DNA of 64,000 nt from Iodobacter fluviatilis (GCF_004194535.1 NZ_CP025781.1:3410001-3474000); one strand, 5' to 3'; shown: positions 16,945-27,980, counted from the stretch's first letter. Notes: a model not told the origin generated them from the letters alone. Numbers and translations: made by a program.

Positions 16945-18672
16945 ATGAAAATTCTAGTTGTTGACGATACTGAATCAGTGCTCTTACTTATTTCACGCTT
17001 TGTGGAAGCCTTAGGGCATAAGGCTATTCAGGCGCGCAACGGCTTAGAGGCCTTAGAAACGTGGCGTTTAGAACGGCCTGATCTGGTACTGATGGATATG
17101 ATGATGCCGGTCATGTCAGGGCTAGATGCTGCGATTGCTATTAAACATGAAGCGAATGAAACATGGGTGCCCATCGTTTTTGTAACTGGCGTGGGAGAAG
17201 AAAACAAATTAGCCGAAGCGATTGAGCAAGGGGCTGATGATTATATAAATAAACCAGTAAATTTTCGGGTTTTAGAGGCCAAATTAAAAGCCTTTAGCCG
17301 TACTTTAGAATTGAATCGTAAAGTACGTGAGCAGTCGCTTAAGTTGGCTGACTACTACGATAGAGCAGAAGAAGAGAAACGCGTAGTTAGCCATTTAATG
17401 GAACAAATGGTTAATGCTGAATTACTGTATGACCCTCAGTTTGAATACTATCTCTCCCCAGCTGAAAGCCTTTCTGGGGATTTAATTGCTGCAGCCCGCA
17501 CCCCTGGGCAGGCGCTTTATTTGATGTTGGCTGATGGCATTGGTCATGGTTTAACTGCTGCACTTAATGTATTGCCATTAACCCAGCCGTTTTACACTAT
17601 GACTGAAAAGGGCTACACGATCTCAGATATTCTTATTGAAATGAATAACAAGGTTAGGCAAGTTTTGCCTATAGGCCGTTTTGTCGCCTTGGTATTGATT
17701 TCAATTGATGAATCCGCTGGCTGTATTGAAGTGTGGAATGGGGGTATGCCATCTGTGCATGTCATTGACCCAAGTGGTGCCGTTAAACACACGTGGAAAT
17801 CATCTCATTTACCATTAGGTATTGTTCCTACCCATGCCATGGATTTGATGACGGATCGTTATTACTTTAATGAGCCTGCTTGCCTTACTGCTTACTCGGA
17901 TGGATTAATTGAAGCGCGGCATTCTGTAAAAGGTGATTATGGCCTAGAGCGTTTATTAAAAGTGCTCGCGGAAGTACCCGCCACAGAAAGATTAAAGCAT
18001 GCTCAAAATGATCTAGCTGCATTTTTAGAGGGCGAGGCACATCATGATGATATCTCGCTTGTACTGGCTTATTTTGGTGATAAAGATAAAACGAGCTCAA
18101 CTGCTGTTGAGCGGGTTTTCCATAGTACCGAAGTAGTTAATATCTCAACATTGGCGGCTCTAGGCGAAAGTGCTTGGCGTTATAGTGTTGCCTTAGGCGT
18201 GGATGAAATTCGGCATATTAATACGGTGCCTTTTATGATGAATTTTATTGGCGGAGTGCGCTCTCTTGAGTTTAGCCAATCAGATGTTTTTTTAATTTTA
18301 ACTGAGCTATTTGTTAATGCTTTAGATCATGGCGTGCTTGGTTTGAGTTCTTCCATGAAACGTGGTGTTGATGGGATGGAGCAATACCTGTGTGAGCGTG
18401 CTATTCGTCTAGAGCAACTCACCGAAGGTAGAATTGAAATTGATTTAACTGGGCTGCATTATGAGGACAAAGACGTATTAAGAATTCGCGTTAAAGATAG
18501 TGGCCATGGTTTCGATTGGGCACAGTTAAGTTCTAAAACAGATGCGCTGTCGCATCAGCTCGCCTTTGGTCGGGGGATTGCATTGGTTAAATCTCTTTGC
18601 GCATCTACGCAATACCATGGCACGGGTAATGAAGTGGTTGCCTATTATATTCCTCGTACAGAGGCAGCCTAA
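16945..18672 (+). CDS. Response regulator with PP2C (SpoIIE/RsbU) phosphatase and RsbW-like kinase domains (HsbR-like)
   Basis: 575 residues in three modules. A receiver domain (1-125, acceptor D51 in LMDMMMP) is followed by a coiled-coil linker, a PP2C phosphatase (about 170-375, with LADGIGHGLTAAL, AYSDGLIEAR and HHDDISLVLA holding the metal aspartates), and a GHKL ATPase (about 430-570, ELFVNALDHG, DSGHGFDW, GRGIALV). It can in principle both phosphorylate and dephosphorylate the adjacent STAS protein under control of a histidine kinase. No separate anti-sigma factor gene is present. Position next to the FleS-like kinase suggests flagellar or motility control. Confidence 0.88.
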   Translation: MKILVVDDTESVLLLISRFVEALGHKAIQARNGLEALETWRLERPDLVLMDMMMPVMSGLDAAIAIKHEANETWVPIVFVTGVGEENKLAEAIEQGADDYINKPVNFRVLEAKLKAFSRTLELNRKVREQSLKLADYYDRAEEEKRVVSHLMEQMVNAELLYDPQFEYYLSPAESLSGDLIAAARTPGQALYLMLADGIGHGLTAALNVLPLTQPFYTMTEKGYTISDILIEMNNKVRQVLPIGRFVALVLISIDESAGCIEVWNGGMPSVHVIDPSGAVKHTWKSSHLPLGIVPTHAMDLMTDRYYFNEPACLTAYSDGLIEARHSVKGDYGLERLLKVLAEVPATERLKHAQNDLAAFLEGEAHHDDISLVLAYFGDKDKTSSTAVERVFHSTEVVNISTLAALGESAWRYSVALGVDEIRHINTVPFMMNFIGGVRSLEFSQSDVFLILTELFVNALDHGVLGLSSSMKRGVDGMEQYLCERAIRLEQLTEGRIEIDLTGLHYEDKDVLRIRVKDSGHGFDWAQLSSKTDALSHQLAFGRGIALVKSLCASTQYHGTGNEVVAYYIPRTEAA

Positions 18673-18893
18673 GTTATTTTCTATTTTTATCAAATATTAA
18701 ATACTTACTCTTTATTTAATAACTAGATGGCTTTTTAAAAAAAATTAAAAGGCTGCATTCATAAATTATTTTTCGTATTCTATCCATTATCTATTGTTCT
18801 TGTTTCAATTTTAGCCATATAAGCTATCTTTATGAGTGTGAAGCGGCTAGGCGATTTCTCGTTGATGCTGCGTACTGATTTTGAGGTTTTATT

Positions 18894-20090
18894 ATGCTAA
18901 AAAAGAACCTGTCTATTTTATTTTGTTTTGCATTTTTCGTAAGTTTCCTATTCTTTTTTATCATGTGGCTGAATGCTTCTGCGTGGCTCTTACTGATCTG
19001 TGGGCTGCTTGCTGCTTGGTGCCCTATTCTTATTTTATTATTTTTTAATAAAGAGAGCGTTGTTGATTTAGGTGATACTCAGTTTACTGATTTATTACAG
19101 ATGGGAGGCTCTTTGCAGGCTCAATCCGATATGGCTTTTTTTTCAGTAGCACAATTGCAACTAGCTGATGATGAAGTAAAACGCGCTGCTGACATATTTG
19201 AAGATGCCATACCTGCATTACTGGATGGCTTTGTGCAAATTGCTGATCAGTCCCGCTTACAAAAAGAAATGGCGGAGTCATTGTTTTTACATTCAAAAAA
19301 GGATGGAGGCGTTGGTTTTGAAAGTTTTGTGAGTGAAACAAGGAGTATTTTAAGCACGTTTGTAGAAAGTATTGTTTCTACTTCTTATACGGCAATGGGC
19401 TTAGTTGAGCAAATGGAGCAGGTAGGGGAAGGAATAGTAGAAGTATTGGGTGTATTAAATGAAATTGAATCCATCGCTAAGCAAACTAACTTACTGGCTT
19501 TAAATGCAGCTATTGAGGCAGCAAGGGCTGGAGAAGCAGGGCGGGGTTTTGCCGTTGTTGCTGATGAGGTAAGAGCACTTTCAACACGTACTAATCATTT
19601 TAGCCGACAAATTAGGGTAAATATTAAGCAAATCCATGAGTCTGTATCTATTGCTGATGGAGCGATTATGAGGTTGGCTTCGCAAGATATGAGTAAATCA
19701 ATGCAATCAAAGGTGCAAATTGAATCAACCATGACTAAGATTGGTGAGATGAATAAAAATGTTGAAGCGGTGGTGAGTGAATTAGCAGTAATCGCTGCGC
19801 AAGTGGAGCTAGGTGTTGCTAATGCGGTGCGAGGCTTACAATTCCAGGATTTAGTGAATCAGCTTTTATTACACGCTAAAGGCCGTGTGGAGGCTCAGGC
19901 AGAAATGCAAGAAGCATTGGGATTAATTTATGGTTATATTGCAAATGATAAAAACCCAATGCGGGCATGGAAAGAAAAAGTAACTGAATTTCAAACTTTG
20001 GGTGAGCGATCGGTGCAAGTGGCAGATTCAATGCATAAAAATCCTGTCGCGCAGGGCAATATGAGTAGTGGCGATGTAGATTTATTTTAA
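18894..20090 (+). CDS. Methyl-accepting chemotaxis protein without a sensory domain
   Basis: 398 residues. Two closely spaced N-terminal membrane helices (about 5-28 and 32-52) are followed directly by a cytoplasmic region with the MCP hairpin tip ([20 protein letters not shown], then [17 protein letters not shown]). No periplasmic or PAS/HAMP domain is recognisable, so ligand sensing may occur in the membrane or through a partner. The methylation helices are short. It stands just upstream of cheY-cheA-cheW. Confidence 0.88.
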   Translation: MLKKNLSILFCFAFFVSFLFFFIMWLNASAWLLLICGLLAAWCPILILLFFNKESVVDLGDTQFTDLLQMGGSLQAQSDMAFFSVAQLQLADDEVKRAADIFEDAIPALLDGFVQIADQSRLQKEMAESLFLHSKKDGGVGFESFVSETRSILSTFVESIVSTSYTAMGLVEQMEQVGEGIVEVLGVLNEIESIAKQTNLLALNAAIEAARAGEAGRGFAVVADEVRALSTRTNHFSRQIRVNIKQIHESVSIADGAIMRLASQDMSKSMQSKVQIESTMTKIGEMNKNVEAVVSELAVIAAQVELGVANAVRGLQFQDLVNQLLLHAKGRVEAQAEMQEALGLIYGYIANDKNPMRAWKEKVTEFQTLGERSVQVADSMHKNPVAQGNMSSGDVDLF

Positions 20091-20202
20091 CTACTTAAGT
20101 TTACATACCATCTGACATTTTTTATCACTATGCTTTGGGTATATGAAAAAGTGATTTGGTATAAATATTAATTTTTTAAAAATTTATAGGCTTGGGGGCG
20201 AT

Positions 20203-20568
20203 ATGGCTAAAAAGATTTTGACCGTTGATGATTCCACATCCATTCGGCAGATGGTGGTGTTTACGCTTAAAAGCGCGGGCTATGACGTTGTTGAAGCCAG
20301 TGATGGCAATTTGGGTGTGCAGCAGGCTAAAAAAACACAAGTTGATTTGATCCTTACCGATCAAAACATGCCCGGCATGGATGGACTCACTTTAATTAAA
20401 ACGCTGAGAGCCACACCGCAATATAAATCGACCCCGATGCTGATGCTCACTACAGAATCAAGTGATGCAATGAAAATGCAAGGAAAAACGGCAGGAGCAA
20501 CAGGTTGGCTCGTTAAACCCTTTGACCCTCAGAAACTACTTGAAGTTGTGCGCAAAGTGATTGGTTAG
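20203..20568 (+). CDS. cheY: Chemotaxis response regulator CheY (copy 2)
   Basis: 121 residues, a lone receiver domain with DD at 9-10, acceptor D53 (LTDQNMPGMDG), Thr in LTTES and Lys in WLVKPFDP. It has less similarity to enteric CheY around helix 4 than copy 1. A GGGGGCG ribosome site precedes the ATG. It lies 33 bp before cheA2 and probably receives phosphate from that kinase. Confidence 0.94.
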   Translation: MAKKILTVDDSTSIRQMVVFTLKSAGYDVVEASDGNLGVQQAKKTQVDLILTDQNMPGMDGLTLIKTLRATPQYKSTPMLMLTTESSDAMKMQGKTAGATGWLVKPFDPQKLLEVVRKVIG

Positions 20569-20601
20569 CCATTCGCTAGGCTTTTGGCTGAAGGAGGGGG
20601 T

Positions 20602-22755
20602 ATGGCAATTGATATGAGCCAGTTTATTGCAGTGTTTTTTGATGAAGCTGCAGAACACCTGGCAACAATGGAATCTATTTTACTTAAGCTCAGTTTGGAT
20701 GATCCCGATAGTGAGGATTTAAACGCTATTTTTCGGGCTGCGCACTCCATTAAAGGGGGCGCTGCTACATTTGGATTTACCGATTTAGCTGCGGTAACCC
20801 ATATCCTAGAAAACTTGCTAGATCGGATTCGTAAAAATGAACTCGATCTTCGCGCAGACATGATTGATGTATTTTTGCGTAGTGGCGATGTTTTGCAGAA
20901 TATTTTGTCCTCGCATCGCGATGGCGGCAGTGCAGATTTAGAAGCAGCAAAACAAATAACAACCCTGCTAGAGAAGTTTGCCAATGAATCGGCTGAGCAG
21001 CCCCGTTTACAAATCAGTGTTAGTGCGGGTGCAAGCTTTGATGAAGAGGCTGTTAAGAGAGCATTAACAGGCTATGGCGAATTAGTTGGTCACACAGTAG
21101 GTAATGAGCACAGGTGTTGGGTGTATGAACTGCTCACTACGGCTGCAGCCCAAGAGATTCTAGATACGCTGGCTTTTGCTATTGAGCATACTCGGCTAAC
21201 CGTTGGCGCTGCTGCGGATGAGGTTGCTGCGGATAAATTGAGCGATGGCGAAGGCTATGGCTTTTTTACCGAGGATGAGCCCGCCCCCACGATGGAAGGA
21301 GGGGATGGCTACGGTTTCTTCACTGATGATGCCCCTGTGGTAAGCACTCAAGATGGTGAGGGCTATGGCTTTTTTACTGAAATTACACCCTCGCCTGCTA
21401 CCCTGCCCGTCGAAGCTGCAACCGTTACAGAGGGGGCCGGTTATGGCTTTTTGGACCCAAAGCCTAAAGTATTGGCCCCTGCTCCAGAAGTGAGTATTGC
21501 TAAGGCTGAGGAGCCAGAGCCGAGTAAAACGAAGGCTGCAACGCCTTCTGCAAAAGCAAACGTAGCGGCGGCAGATACTTCTATTCGTGTGAGTGTAGAG
21601 AAAGTTGATCAGCTCCTGAATCTAGTCGGCGAGCTAGTGATTACCCAATCAATGTTGGTTCAAACTGCACTCAATCTTGATCCTGTTATCCATGAAAATA
21701 TGCTTTCTGGTGTTGGGCAATTAGAGCGCAATACTCGCGAATTACAAGAATCAGTGATGTCGATTCGTATGATGCCTATTTCTTTTGTATTTAGTCGTTT
21801 TCCACGACTAGTCAGAGATTTGGCTGGTAAATTAAATAAAAAAATAGAATTAAAATTAATTGGTGAAAGTACTGAGTTAGATAAAGGATTTATTGAAAAA
21901 CTTTCTGATCCTTTAACTCACTTAGTTAGAAATAGTCTTGATCATGGAATTGAATTGCCGGATGAGCGTGTCGCTAAAGGTAAATCCGCAACGGGAACCC
22001 TCACTCTGCGTGCTTTTCATCAAGGCGGCAATATTGTGATTGAGGTAGCGGATGATGGGGCTGGGCTTAATCGTGAGCGTATTTTAGCTAAAGCGCGTGA
22101 GCGTGATATTGCTGTGCACGACGGGATGACGGATGGGGAAGTTTGGTTACTTATCTTTGAAGCTGGCTTTTCAACCGCCGCTCAAGTAACGGATGTTTCT
22201 GGGCGTGGCGTAGGCATGGATGTGGTGCGCCGGAATATTCAATCAATGGGCGGGCGGATTGAAATTAGCTCAATGTACGGCATTGGCTCCACGATGAGTA
22301 TTCGATTGCCATTAACATTGGCAATTTTGGATGGAATGTCTATATCGGTAGGCGATGAAATTTACCTTATCCCGCTGGCTTTTATTATTGAATCATTACA
22401 GCCACGGCACGATGAAGTAAAAACAATGGCGGGTAAAGGGCGGGTGATTAATGTTCGTGGCGAATATCTACCGCTTATTGCTTTACATGAAATATTTAAT
22501 GTTCCCCCTAAAGTCACTGAATTTCATGAAGGCTTGGTGATTATATTAGAGGCAGAAGGGGAAAAAGTAGCGATGTTTGTGGATGATTTATTAGGCCAGC
22601 ATCAAGTTGTGGTTAAAAATCTAGAAACAAACTATCGAAAAGTGCCAGGGGTGGCGGGCGCCACCATTATGGGGGATGGGCACGTGGCATTTATTTTAGA
22701 TGTCGCCCAATTGGTGCGTATTAGCCAAGGAATAGCTCGAGCCGTAGCAGCTTGA
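20602..22755 (+). CDS. cheA: Chemotaxis histidine kinase CheA (copy 2) with GYGF-repeat linker
   Basis: 717 residues from the ATG at 20602, chosen for its AAGGAGG site; an earlier in-frame TTG is unlikely. P1 HPt carries the acceptor His in AAHSIKGGAATFGF (H48). A middle domain (about 130-205) differs from enteric P2. An acidic linker (about 215-300) holds four copies of a GYGFF/GYGFL motif. P3 (LVGELVITQSML), the HATPase (HLVRNSLDHGIE, GRGVGMDVV) and the CheW-like P5 domain follow. It forms an operon with cheY2, cheW, an MCP and cheR-cheD-cheB. Confidence 0.95.
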   Translation: MAIDMSQFIAVFFDEAAEHLATMESILLKLSLDDPDSEDLNAIFRAAHSIKGGAATFGFTDLAAVTHILENLLDRIRKNELDLRADMIDVFLRSGDVLQNILSSHRDGGSADLEAAKQITTLLEKFANESAEQPRLQISVSAGASFDEEAVKRALTGYGELVGHTVGNEHRCWVYELLTTAAAQEILDTLAFAIEHTRLTVGAAADEVAADKLSDGEGYGFFTEDEPAPTMEGGDGYGFFTDDAPVVSTQDGEGYGFFTEITPSPATLPVEAATVTEGAGYGFLDPKPKVLAPAPEVSIAKAEEPEPSKTKAATPSAKANVAAADTSIRVSVEKVDQLLNLVGELVITQSMLVQTALNLDPVIHENMLSGVGQLERNTRELQESVMSIRMMPISFVFSRFPRLVRDLAGKLNKKIELKLIGESTELDKGFIEKLSDPLTHLVRNSLDHGIELPDERVAKGKSATGTLTLRAFHQGGNIVIEVADDGAGLNRERILAKARERDIAVHDGMTDGEVWLLIFEAGFSTAAQVTDVSGRGVGMDVVRRNIQSMGGRIEISSMYGIGSTMSIRLPLTLAILDGMSISVGDEIYLIPLAFIIESLQPRHDEVKTMAGKGRVINVRGEYLPLIALHEIFNVPPKVTEFHEGLVIILEAEGEKVAMFVDDLLGQHQVVVKNLETNYRKVPGVAGATIMGDGHVAFILDVAQLVRISQGIARAVAA

Positions 22756-22795
22756 GTGATTCTCATCGAATTCATTTTATTAAGGAGGACCGGAG

Positions 22796-23281
22796 ATGGA
22801 TAATGGTTTAGACCACCCAGATGCCGTTCGTGAAATCCTCGTTTTTGCATTGGGTAACGAGGAATATGGCATTGATATTTTAAAGGTGCAGGAAATTCGT
22901 GGCTACGATGCAGTGACCAGTATCGCCAATGTTCCTGCTTTTATTAAGGGGGTAATTAATCTACGCGGCAATATTGTACCCATTGTTGATCTAAGAATTA
23001 AATTTGGTCTTGGCAATATTATGTATGACCATTTTACGGTAGTGATTATTCTAAATGTGGCTAATCGTACTGTGGGCATTGTAGTCGATGGTGTTTCAGA
23101 TGTTTTAACTTTGGCAGCTAATCACGTTAAGCCAGCCCCTGAGTTTGGTGCGGTATTAGATACTGCCTATATTCAAGGGCTGGGTACTTTAGAAGAGCGC
23201 ATGATTATCCTTGTTGATATTGAAAAGCTGATGACAAGTAATGATATGTCATTGGTTGATCATGTTGCCATTCCCGCTTAA
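22796..23281 (+). CDS. cheW: Chemotaxis coupling protein CheW
   Basis: 161 residues of a single CheW domain ([21 protein letters not shown], ended by [12 protein letters not shown]), linking MCPs to CheA2. [17 protein letters not shown] is the conserved core. The ribosome site is AAGGAGG. It sits between cheA2 and the soluble MCP. Confidence 0.95.
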   Translation: MDNGLDHPDAVREILVFALGNEEYGIDILKVQEIRGYDAVTSIANVPAFIKGVINLRGNIVPIVDLRIKFGLGNIMYDHFTVVIILNVANRTVGIVVDGVSDVLTLAANHVKPAPEFGAVLDTAYIQGLGTLEERMIILVDIEKLMTSNDMSLVDHVAIPA

Positions 23282-23300
23282 TTCATGATTCGAGGATAAT

Positions 23301-26228
23301 ATGATGTTCAATCTATTTACAGATTCCGCTAAAGAAGAAGCAACTAGAAAGCAGATTATTGGCTTGCAAGAAGAGTTGCAAGAAGTAAAAGCAAAATATA
23401 TGGCTTTGAACCTCTCTTACGATCCTGCCAAAGATGAGGCAATGAAAAAACAATTGCTTGGGGTGCAAGCAGAGCTAATTGAATTTAAAGCTAAATCAGA
23501 TGCAATTGAAAAAGCCCAAGCTGTTATTGAATTTGATTTAACGGGGAAGATTATCACGGCAAATGAAAACTTCCTGAGTGTACTTGGGTATAGATTAAGC
23601 GAAATAAAAGACCAACATCATAGTATGTTCGTTGAGCCTACAGAAAGGCAGTCATCGGAATATATTTCTTTTTGGGATAAATTACGCCGTGGTGATTTCG
23701 ATTCTGGTGTTTATAAGCGAATTGGAAAAAACGGCAAGAAAATTTGGATTCAAGCCAGCTATAATCCTATTTTTGATAAAAACGGCAAACCTTGCAAAGT
23801 CATTAAATTTGCAAGTGATGTTACAGAGTTCATAGAAAGTGCTAATTTACAATCTGCACTTGATGTGGCCTCTACGAATGTGATGATGGCGGATGAAAAT
23901 TTTAATATTATTTATACCAATAATTCAATGGAAAAAATGCTTAGCGTGGCAGAGGCGGATATCCGTAAAGATTTATCTAATTTTTCAGCTTCAAAAGTAT
24001 TGGGAAGCAATATTGATGTGTTTCATAAAAGCCCCGCCTTTCAGCGTAGTATGCTAGCTGGTTTAAGTTCAATGCATGAGACGCAATTGATTTTAGGTGG
24101 GAGGACGTTTAAATTATTAGTGACGCCTGTCTTTGCAAAAAACAAAAATCGTATTGGTACTGTGGTTGAGTGGCAAGATAGAACCGATGCCATTGCAATT
24201 GAAAGTGCTGCAAATAAATTAGCATCGAATAACTCAAGAATTAAATCAGCATTAGACAGTGTAACGTCGAATGTGATGATTGCAGATAATGATAGAAATA
24301 TTATTTATACGAATAAATCTGTCATTGATATGCTATCAGTAGCAGAGGCAGATATCCGCAAAGAATTACCACAGTTTAATGCAAGGCAAGTACAAGCAGG
24401 TGGGGTGAATGTAGATCTATTTCATAAAAATCCTTCTCATCAAAGGGATATGCTTGCTAATTTACGTGGCACATATAAAACGCGTATTTTGGTTGGGGGG
24501 CGCACCTTTGGCTTAATTGCCTCCCCTGTGATGGATGATCATGGGGAGAGACAGGGTACCGTGGTGGAATGGCAAGATCTATCGGCTGAATTGGCTGCCC
24601 AAGCTGCAGAAGAGAAACGTGTAGAAATTGAAAGCCGCTTAAGTGCAGACAATAGTCGAATTAAATCCGCACTTGATAATTGCACTACAAATGTAATGAT
24701 TGCAAATAATGATCGTGAAATCATTTACATGAATAAATCAGTAATCAGTATGCTAAGCAGTGCACAAAATGAATTGCGTAAAGTATTGCCTCAGTTTGAT
24801 GTGAATAAACTGATTGGGCAAAACGTGGATGTGTTTCATAAAAATCCAGCACATCAGCGTGATATGTTAAGTAGTTTACGTAGCACATATATCGCTGAAA
24901 TTGTGGTCAGTGGTCGCACTTTTAAACTGGTGGCAAATCCTGTACACGATGAGCAGGGGAGTCGTCAAGGTACGGTGGTTGAGTGGCTTGATCGTACATC
25001 GGAAGTCGCCGTGGAAGTTGAAATTGCCAATATTGTGGAAGCTGCTGCAGTGAATGGGGATTTTTCTAAGCGCGCCAAACTTGAAGGCAAAGAAGGCTTT
25101 ACCCTGGGCCTGTGCGAAGGGATCAATCAGTTAATGGATTCTAATGAAAAAGGCTTGGCCGATGTAGTCAGGGTGTTGGGGGCCTTAGCGCGTGGTGATC
25201 TATCCGAAACGATTAATGATGATTACAAAGGGACGCTGGGTCAGCTGAAGGATGATTGCAATTTAACCGGCGAGCGTTTGTCTGAAATCGTGATGCAGAT
25301 TAAAGACTCGGTAGGCTTGATTAATACGGCTTCGCAAGAAATTGCTGCGGGTAATAACAATCTTTCTAGCCGTACTGAGCAGCAAGCGGCCAGCTTAGAA
25401 GAAACGGCCTCGAGCATGGAAGAGCTTACTGGTACCGTTAAACAAAATGCAGAAAACGCTAAGCAAGCGAATCAGTTGGCGATTGGTGCTTCTGATATTG
25501 CGGTGAAAGGGGGCGGGGTGGTTGAGCAAGTGGTTTCTACCATGAGCGAGATTAATAATAGCGCCAAGAAAATTGTCGATATTATTTCGGTCATTGACGG
25601 CATTGCCTTCCAAACCAATATCTTGGCATTGAATGCTGCGGTAGAAGCGGCAAGAGCTGGTGAGCAGGGTAGAGGCTTTGCGGTGGTGGCCAGCGAAGTG
25701 CGTAATTTAGCGCAGCGCTCGGCAGCAGCGGCGAAGGAAATTAAAACCCTGATTGGCGATTCGGTACTGAAAGTCGAGTTAGGTTCACGCTTAGTCGACG
25801 ATGCAGGGCGCACCATGCAAGAAGTGGTTGCTGCGGTGAAACGTGTCACCGACATTATGAGCGAGATTTCTGCAGCCAGCGCAGAGCAAAGTTCAGGTAT
25901 CGAGCAAGTCAATCAGGCTGTGGTGCAGATGGATGAAAACACCCAGCAAAATGCTGCCTTGGTTGAAGAAGCCGCCGCTGCTGCAGAAAGCTTAGAAGAG
26001 CAGGCAGGTAGCCTTGCAGATGCCGTTGCGATCTTTAAATTAGGTGCTTCATATCAACAAGCAGGGGTCGCCGCAAAACGCTTGCCGGCACCGCGCAGTG
26101 CTCCGGTAGCTGCTCGTCCTGCTATCGCTGCTCAGCGTGCTTCTCCCCCTGCGTCATCTAAATCGGCGAGCTCCGGCAAAAAGCTACCAAGCCCTACTGC
26201 CGATGATGGTGATTGGGAAGAGTTTTAA
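23301..26228 (+). CDS. Soluble methyl-accepting chemotaxis protein with four PAS domains and CheR-tether tail
   Basis: 975 residues with no membrane helix, so a cytoplasmic receptor. A coiled-coil start (10-65), a canonical PAS (about 70-180, [18 protein letters not shown]), then three mutually similar PAS repeats of about 135 residues (each with [17 protein letters not shown]-like and [14 protein letters not shown]-like motifs), a HAMP-like segment, and a typical MCP signalling domain ([39 protein letters not shown]). The protein ends in DWEEF, matching the xWxxF pentapeptide that tethers CheR (and CheB) to receptors. The repeats suggest internal duplication. The PAS cofactor is unknown; redox, oxygen or a small ligand is possible. 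Confidence 0.93.
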   Translation: MMFNLFTDSAKEEATRKQIIGLQEELQEVKAKYMALNLSYDPAKDEAMKKQLLGVQAELIEFKAKSDAIEKAQAVIEFDLTGKIITANENFLSVLGYRLSEIKDQHHSMFVEPTERQSSEYISFWDKLRRGDFDSGVYKRIGKNGKKIWIQASYNPIFDKNGKPCKVIKFASDVTEFIESANLQSALDVASTNVMMADENFNIIYTNNSMEKMLSVAEADIRKDLSNFSASKVLGSNIDVFHKSPAFQRSMLAGLSSMHETQLILGGRTFKLLVTPVFAKNKNRIGTVVEWQDRTDAIAIESAANKLASNNSRIKSALDSVTSNVMIADNDRNIIYTNKSVIDMLSVAEADIRKELPQFNARQVQAGGVNVDLFHKNPSHQRDMLANLRGTYKTRILVGGRTFGLIASPVMDDHGERQGTVVEWQDLSAELAAQAAEEKRVEIESRLSADNSRIKSALDNCTTNVMIANNDREIIYMNKSVISMLSSAQNELRKVLPQFDVNKLIGQNVDVFHKNPAHQRDMLSSLRSTYIAEIVVSGRTFKLVANPVHDEQGSRQGTVVEWLDRTSEVAVEVEIANIVEAAAVNGDFSKRAKLEGKEGFTLGLCEGINQLMDSNEKGLADVVRVLGALARGDLSETINDDYKGTLGQLKDDCNLTGERLSEIVMQIKDSVGLINTASQEIAAGNNNLSSRTEQQAASLEETASSMEELTGTVKQNAENAKQANQLAIGASDIAVKGGGVVEQVVSTMSEINNSAKKIVDIISVIDGIAFQTNILALNAAVEAARAGEQGRGFAVVASEVRNLAQRSAAAAKEIKTLIGDSVLKVELGSRLVDDAGRTMQEVVAAVKRVTDIMSEISAASAEQSSGIEQVNQAVVQMDENTQQNAALVEEAAAAAESLEEQAGSLADAVAIFKLGASYQQAGVAAKRLPAPRSAPVAARPAIAAQRASPPASSKSASSGKKLPSPTADDGDWEEF

Positions 26229-26446
26229 GTCGTAGAGTGCCGTGGGGCAGTTTAAGTGGTGCTGCCCCTCTTTAGCTTGGTTTTTGGCATTTAAAATTTG
26301 CAATCCTCGGCATCAATCATTCATTGGGCTATTCTTTGCATCTATTTACACTAGAGCAGCCTTATATCCAGTCGGCGATCACGCTCAAAGGATGGTGAAA
26401 TTGATGTTGTGGATAAGCTTCCCCAGATGATGATAAATTGGCCAAT

Positions 26447-27301
26447 ATGACAAATACGCGTGAGCAAGATTTTGTTTTTACCGATACTGATTTTCGCCGT
26501 GTGGTTGGTCTTATTTATGCACGAGCGGGTATTCGTTTAAATGATAGCAAGCAATCCATGGTATATAGCCGCTTAGCTCGCCGTTTAAGGGTTTTAGATC
26601 TCGAAAGATTTAGTGATTATTTAAATTCTCTAGAAGCAGATCCTAAAAGTGGGGAATGGCAGCACTTTACCAACGCCTTAACCACTAATTTGACTTTCTT
26701 TTTTAGAGAAAAGCATCATTTTGAAATGCTAACCGAGCAATTACAGCATTTACATGGCCCTGTGCGTATTTGGTGTTCTGCATCCAGTACCGGTGAAGAA
26801 CCCTATTCTTTAGCCATGACCGCAGTAGAAGCCTATGGAAAATTAAAGCCCGATGTAGAGATTATTGCCTCTGATTTAGATACACAAGTATTAAATAAGG
26901 CAAAAAATGGTATTTATTCAATGGATAAATTGGATAAAGTATCGCAAGAAAGATGTAAAATGTTTTTTTTAAAAGGTCGAGGAGAAAATACAGGGCAAGC
27001 CAAAATTAGGCGTGAATTGCGAGAAATGATTGAGTTTAAACAAATTAATTTATTGGCTAGTTCATGGCCATTAACGCCCTATTTTGATGCTATTTTCTGC
27101 CGTAATGTAATGATTTACTTTGATCAGCCTACTCAGCGTGTCATGCTGGAAAAAATGGGGCGTTTATTAAAATCGGATGGTTTACTTTATGTTGGGCATT
27201 CAGAAAACCTACATCATATGTCTGAATGGTTTCATTCTTGTGGCAAAACAGTGTATCGCTTAACGGATAAAGCGATTAAAGAGTGGGGCGCTCATCGATG
27301 A
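26447..27301 (+). CDS. cheR: Chemotaxis protein methyltransferase CheR
   Basis: About 284 residues: an N-terminal helical domain (FRRVVGLIYARAGIRLNDSK) and a SAM-dependent methyltransferase fold (IWCSASSTGEEPYSLAM, IFCRNVMIYFD, GLLYVGHSENL). It methylates glutamates of MCPs. The DWEEF tail of the preceding MCP is its likely docking site. The ATG at 26447 or an upstream TTG (26438) could start it; the ribosome site is weak. Its stop overlaps the cheD start. Confidence 0.94.
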   Translation: MTNTREQDFVFTDTDFRRVVGLIYARAGIRLNDSKQSMVYSRLARRLRVLDLERFSDYLNSLEADPKSGEWQHFTNALTTNLTFFFREKHHFEMLTEQLQHLHGPVRIWCSASSTGEEPYSLAMTAVEAYGKLKPDVEIIASDLDTQVLNKAKNGIYSMDKLDKVSQERCKMFFLKGRGENTGQAKIRRELREMIEFKQINLLASSWPLTPYFDAIFCRNVMIYFDQPTQRVMLEKMGRLLKSDGLLYVGHSENLHHMSEWFHSCGKTVYRLTDKAIKEWGAHR

Positions 27302-27906
27302 GTAAATCATATGAAGAGGTACTCGCTCCAACGCTATATTTTGATAAAAGTTTTGATATTGATGCCGCAAAGCTACTGCCTGGTGAATATTATGTTACAG
27401 GGAAAAATATGCTTTTAGTGACCGTATTGGGCTCTTGTGTCGCGGCCTGTATCCGAGATAGAAAGACCGGTGTTGGGGGGATGAATCACTTTATGCTGCC
27501 AGAGGCGGCTGATGAGGCCACGGCCATGGCAGGCTTATCGACTCGATATGGTACTTATGCAATGGAAATGTTGATTAATCAGATTATGAAAATGGGCGGC
27601 TCGCGCGCTTCTTTAGAGGCTAAAGTTTTTGGTGGTGGTAATGTATTAAAAGGGTTTACGGTCGTTAATATTGGGCAAAAAAATGTAGATTTTGTAAGGT
27701 CTTTTTTAAACTTAGAAAGAATTCCAATTGTGGGTGAGGATTTGCTGGATATTTACCCAAGGAAAGTATATTTTTTTCCACAAACAGGACGTGTATTAAT
27801 TAAAAAACTTAAAGCGGTTCATAACAATACCATTGTTGATAGAGAAAAAGATTATCGTACTAGGATCAAGGATGTTAAGCAGGGTGGTGATATTGAATTG
27901 TTCTAG
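27298..27906 (+). CDS. cheD: Chemoreceptor glutamine deamidase CheD
   Basis: 202 residues from the ATG that overlaps the cheR stop (ATGA). The catalytic Cys is in LGSCVAACIRD and the His in GGMNHFMLP, the CheD signature; FGGGNVL follows. CheD deamidates receptor glutamines and can interact with CheY/CheC-type proteins. The tight cheR-cheD-cheB order supports the call. Confidence 0.93.
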   Translation: MSKSYEEVLAPTLYFDKSFDIDAAKLLPGEYYVTGKNMLLVTVLGSCVAACIRDRKTGVGGMNHFMLPEAADEATAMAGLSTRYGTYAMEMLINQIMKMGGSRASLEAKVFGGGNVLKGFTVVNIGQKNVDFVRSFLNLERIPIVGEDLLDIYPRKVYFFPQTGRVLIKKLKAVHNNTIVDREKDYRTRIKDVKQGGDIELF

Positions 27907-27980
27907 ATGTAAAAATGGGGTCGTTTTAATATTTAGCTAAATATATTTTAGTCCAGCGAGTTTAGTGCGGGAAATAAATG

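Noticed and set aside
18673-18893. GCCATATAA-like sequence as a FliA site before the MCP
   Set aside because: No TAAA at the proper 15-bp distance.
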